Origin: an uncultured Eubacteriales bacterium
Lineage (GTDB): Bacteria > Bacillota > Clostridia > Oscillospirales > CAG-272
Direction of reading: 5' to 3'
NCBI GenBank assembly: GCA_900321265.1
Contig: ONVJ01000097.1
Coordinates: 1 to 8,242 of the forward strand
Length of the DNA: 8,242 bases
Shown here: positions 6,144 to 8,242 of the stretch, in pieces
How positions within the stretch are numbered: position 1 is the stretch's first letter
Layout: the number at the start of each line of letters is the position of its first letter
The notes under the pieces: generated by a model
The model's input: the letters and a program-made list of their open reading frames with translations, nothing else
The model's database searches: none
What the model was told of the DNA's origin: nothing
Made by a program: the position numbers and the translations under genes

Positions 6144-6150
6144 AAACACC

Positions 6151-7653
6151 GTGAAAAAGGGAAGTTTGATCCGCATTCTGCTTGCGGCATCGCTCGTTCT
6201 TTCCGCGCTGCTTCCGGCATGCGCCGGAAAGACGCCGGAGGAAGATACCGGGACGACGACCGCGGTTCCGCAGGCAGTCACCGAAGAGCCTGCCGAGACG
6301 GCGGATCCGTCGACGCTGCCCGATCAGGGGCTCTTCTCGCTCGATTTCGGCGGAGAAAAGATCCGCATCGCCACCACCGAGCCCAGAGAATATGAGTTCA
6401 AAGCTGAGGAACAGACCGGATCGGTCGTCAACGACGCCGTTCTCACAAGGAACCAGACCGTCATGTCCGACCTCGGCATCGCCGCTTTCGAAACGGTGCC
6501 CTATCCCGAGAGCGGAGGCAACTCGAAGGAACTGAAAAACGCCGTGATCGCCGCGAACAAGGCGGGCGGCGACGACGCGATCGACTTTATCACCGCGCCT
6601 TCCTACTACACCACGTCGTATATCACCGACGGCCTCATCCTCAACCTCGAGGCCATCGAAGGCAGCCGCATCGACACCGGCAAGACCTACTGGTCGGGGA
6701 AATACTACGAAAACGGAATGTTCAACGGCAAGGCCTTCTTCCTGATCGGCGATCTCACCCCGACGCTGATCGAAAAGCTGGAGGTGGTATTCCTCAACGA
6801 CACGCTGGCGGAGACCTACCTCGCCGGCGAGCCGAAGACACTCTATCAGACGGTCTACGACGGCGAATGGACCTTTGACAGATTCCTTGAACTCGTCGCC
6901 AAATGCGGCGATGCGGCGTCGAGCAAGATCTACGGCTGCGATCTGCCGAACAATTCATATACGATCGACGGCTTTGAGGCCGGAATGTGCATCGACCTCG
7001 TCAGGAAACTTGACGATACGATCGAATCGGGGGTCACCGGCGAGCAGAACGTCGAGATCATAGAGACCTTGCGAAAATTCTATTACGAGAATCCCGCCGT
7101 CAACTGTCAGCAGAATCAGAACTACCCCTATTTCAAGTCGGGGACCGCGCTCTTCGGCGCCGGCCTGCTCCAGTATTCAAAGGATTTCATCGCGGCGGAC
7201 ATCGATTACTCGATCTACCCGATGCCGATGAGGAACGCCGATCAGGCGGACTATGTGGCCATCAGCCAGGACACCCATTCGATAATATGCATCCCGAAAT
7301 GCGCCGCGGACAGAGCAGAGATGATAACCGCGGTCCTTGAGGATCTGGCATACCGCTCGCACGACACCGTCTATATGGCGATGTACGAGCTCACATACAG
7401 CGCGAGATACAGCGACAACGCCGCCGAGTCGGAGATGTTCGACTTCATCAACCGGCACGTCGCCTTCTCTTTCGGATCGATCTATTCATACATCCTGGGC
7501 GAAGTCAAGAACACCCCGAGATACCTCGTCTATCCCTCCACGGCAAGCTCGTCGGTCACAGTGTCCTCGCCGATCGCCTCGTCGCTGAAAACGCTTGACA
7601 AGCTACTCACAGCCAAATTCAAGACCTTTCTCACGGCTCTTGAGGATTACTGA
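6151..7653 (+). CDS. solute-binding-protein-like lipoprotein (family 1 type)
   Basis: A 500-residue exported lipoprotein. The N-terminus is a lipoprotein signal: a KKGSLIR basic start, a hydrophobic core, and a lipobox LPAC with acceptor Cys24. A Thr/Glu/Pro-rich linker to about residue 60 follows. The mature part has the outline of family 1 extracellular solute-binding proteins: a strand start GEKIRIAT, a YDGEWTFDRFLELV segment, a FKSGTALFGAGLLQY segment, an IDYSIYPMPMRNADQADYV segment, and a helical C-terminal part ending in SEMFDFINRH...SFGSIYSYI. I recognise this arrangement from Clostridia sugar/oligosaccharide-type binding proteins, but the match is weak and the ligand cannot be told. 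It would be anchored outside the membrane. No ABC permease, ATPase or regulator is adjacent, and terminators lie on both sides, so it appears monocistronic and must share a transporter encoded elsewhere or do another binding job. Confidence 0.82.
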   Translation: MKKGSLIRILLAASLVLSALLPACAGKTPEEDTGTTTAVPQAVTEEPAETADPSTLPDQGLFSLDFGGEKIRIATTEPREYEFKAEEQTGSVVNDAVLTRNQTVMSDLGIAAFETVPYPESGGNSKELKNAVIAANKAGGDDAIDFITAPSYYTTSYITDGLILNLEAIEGSRIDTGKTYWSGKYYENGMFNGKAFFLIGDLTPTLIEKLEVVFLNDTLAETYLAGEPKTLYQTVYDGEWTFDRFLELVAKCGDAASSKIYGCDLPNNSYTIDGFEAGMCIDLVRKLDDTIESGVTGEQNVEIIETLRKFYYENPAVNCQQNQNYPYFKSGTALFGAGLLQYSKDFIAADIDYSIYPMPMRNADQADYVAISQDTHSIICIPKCAADRAEMITAVLEDLAYRSHDTVYMAMYELTYSARYSDNAAESEMFDFINRHVAFSFGSIYSYILGEVKNTPRYLVYPSTASSSVTVSSPIASSLKTLDKLLTAKFKTFLTALEDY

Positions 7654-7740
7654 TACGAAGTCCCCGTAATGATGCGACACGCGCTACCGCTGACCCGCGC
7701 CGTGCCGCCTGAAAACACCTCTGCCTCTTTTGCGCGACTG

Positions 7741-7783
7741 AAAAAACACGCCCTGAAGAAGCGATTCCTCAGGGCGTGTTTTT
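7741..7783. terminator. bidirectional terminator between convergent genes
   Basis: A perfect 15-bp inverted repeat (7742-7756 with 7769-7783) encloses a 12-base loop. The stem is A-rich at its left foot and T-rich at its right foot, giving a T-run on either strand: GTTTTTATTT on plus and six T on minus. It lies 87 bp after the lipoprotein stop and 36 bp after the amidase stop, so it serves both convergent genes. Confidence 0.92.
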
Positions 7784-7819
7784 ATTTGATCCTGCTGTAT
7801 CCCGGTGTTTTACCGCCGG

Positions 7820-8242
7820 TCAGATCCCCTTTTCGGTGAAGTACGCGTCGATGACCTCCGCCTCAGCGGCGGCGAGCTTCGCGAGGCAGCCGCTGTCCTG
7901 CAGGAATGCGGAATCCTCGGGATTGGTGTGGAAGCCGTGCTCGACGAGCAGCGCGCGTTTGCAGCCCGACGTCGCCGACGCGCGTATGACTCCGTAGTAG
8001 TCGAGGTTATCGTTGTCGGGGTAGCGGCGTGTCTTGATGCCGCGGTCGAGCGTCCCCATCGTCTTTACGACTGCGTCGTTCAGCGCCCGGGCGAGCTTCG
8101 CGTTCTCCTCGGGATCGGTTATCGAGTAGTAGGTCTCGGCGCCGCGGATCGTCGGATATCTCTCTGAGAGAGGATCTCCTCCCGGGGCGTTCGAGTGGAC
8201 CGAGAGGAAGAGGATGGCGCCGAGTTTTCCGGCAAGCTCGCC
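7820..8242 (-). CDS. N-acetylmuramoyl-L-alanine amidase, Amidase_3 (N-terminus beyond window)
   Basis: The last 140 residues of a zinc-dependent cell-wall amidase, which cleaves the bond between N-acetylmuramic acid and L-alanine of peptidoglycan. The reverse-strand frame is open from the window edge (8242) to the TGA at 7822-7820. Visible family motifs are FLSVHSNA, with a zinc-ligand His at residue 16 of the fragment; RGAETYYS; a DNLDYYGVIR segment matching the usual NLYVLR region; and ALLVEHGFHTNPED with the catalytic Glu101. The first zinc ligands (DPGHGG region) and any signal peptide or wall-binding domain lie outside the window, so localisation and subtype (CwlD-like, AmiC-like or other) cannot be decided. 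The protein ends soon after the catalytic domain, with no C-terminal wall-binding repeats. Confidence 0.93.
   Translation of the reverse strand, partial: GELAGKLGAILFLSVHSNAPGGDPLSERYPTIRGAETYYSITDPEENAKLARALNDAVVKTMGTLDRGIKTRRYPDNDNLDYYGVIRASATSGCKRALLVEHGFHTNPEDSAFLQDSGCLAKLAAAEAEVIDAYFTEKGI

Noticed and set aside
6013..6150. 46-residue N-terminal extension of the lipoprotein gene from the ATG at 6013
   Set aside because: It would bury the signal peptide internally and lacks a ribosome site, whereas GTG at 6151 has AAGGAG 7 bases upstream.
5821..6150. Possible cobalamin-type or other known riboswitch upstream of the lipoprotein gene
   Set aside because: I looked for conserved boxes of common riboswitches and for tmRNA, SRP, 6S and RNase P signatures on both strands and found none convincing.
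5813..6220. 135-codon minus-strand open frame, with overlapping frames at 5790-5993 and 5872-6126
   Set aside because: All three minus-strand phases are open together, the translations are low-complexity Arg/Pro/Ser/Gly-rich, and none has a good ribosome site. The region is better read as non-coding. It vaguely recalls spurious hypothetical proteins called in Clostridia intergenic repeats, which I cannot verify.

Overview
This window looks like chromosomal DNA from a GC-rich, Gram-positive anaerobe of the Clostridia, probably an uncultured gut-type lineage. The evidence is the lepA-hemW gene pair, strong purine-rich Shine-Dalgarno sites, TTG and GTG starts, a lipobox solute-binding lipoprotein of a type common in Clostridia, and a DUF1292 protein, a family I associate with Firmicutes. 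The genus cannot be told from this sequence alone. Most of the window is ordinary housekeeping DNA.

Left block (1-2032, minus strand): a pgk-tpiA glycolytic operon. Phosphoglycerate kinase is complete. Triosephosphate isomerase follows 15 bp later and is cut by the left window edge just short of its C-terminus. A near-consensus sigma-A promoter (2004-2032) drives the operon, and its leader holds a compact set of inverted repeats.

Middle block (2112-5710, plus strand): a divergent unit with its own near-consensus promoter (2112-2140). It encodes the ribosomal GTPase LepA/EF4 (TTG start), the radical-SAM heme chaperone HemW, and a small, very acidic DUF1292 protein. A strong intrinsic terminator closes it.

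Non-coding block (5711-6150): about 440 bp without a credible gene. It begins with a run of hairpins: an 8-bp stem, a terminator-like hairpin facing the minus strand, and a perfect 15-bp-arm palindrome. A GC-rich tract with several further small inverted repeats follows. This is the least explained part of the window.

Right block (6151-8242): a monocistronic lipoprotein gene (GTG start) resembling family 1 extracellular solute-binding proteins, with no transporter genes beside it. It ends at a bidirectional terminator shared with a convergent gene for an N-acetylmuramoyl-L-alanine amidase (Amidase_3), which is cut by the right window edge.

I found no CRISPR array, tRNA, rRNA, transposase, or defence or biosynthetic cluster. 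The only candidate for something undescribed is the hairpin-rich non-coding block at 5727-6133, and that is inference from sequence symmetry.
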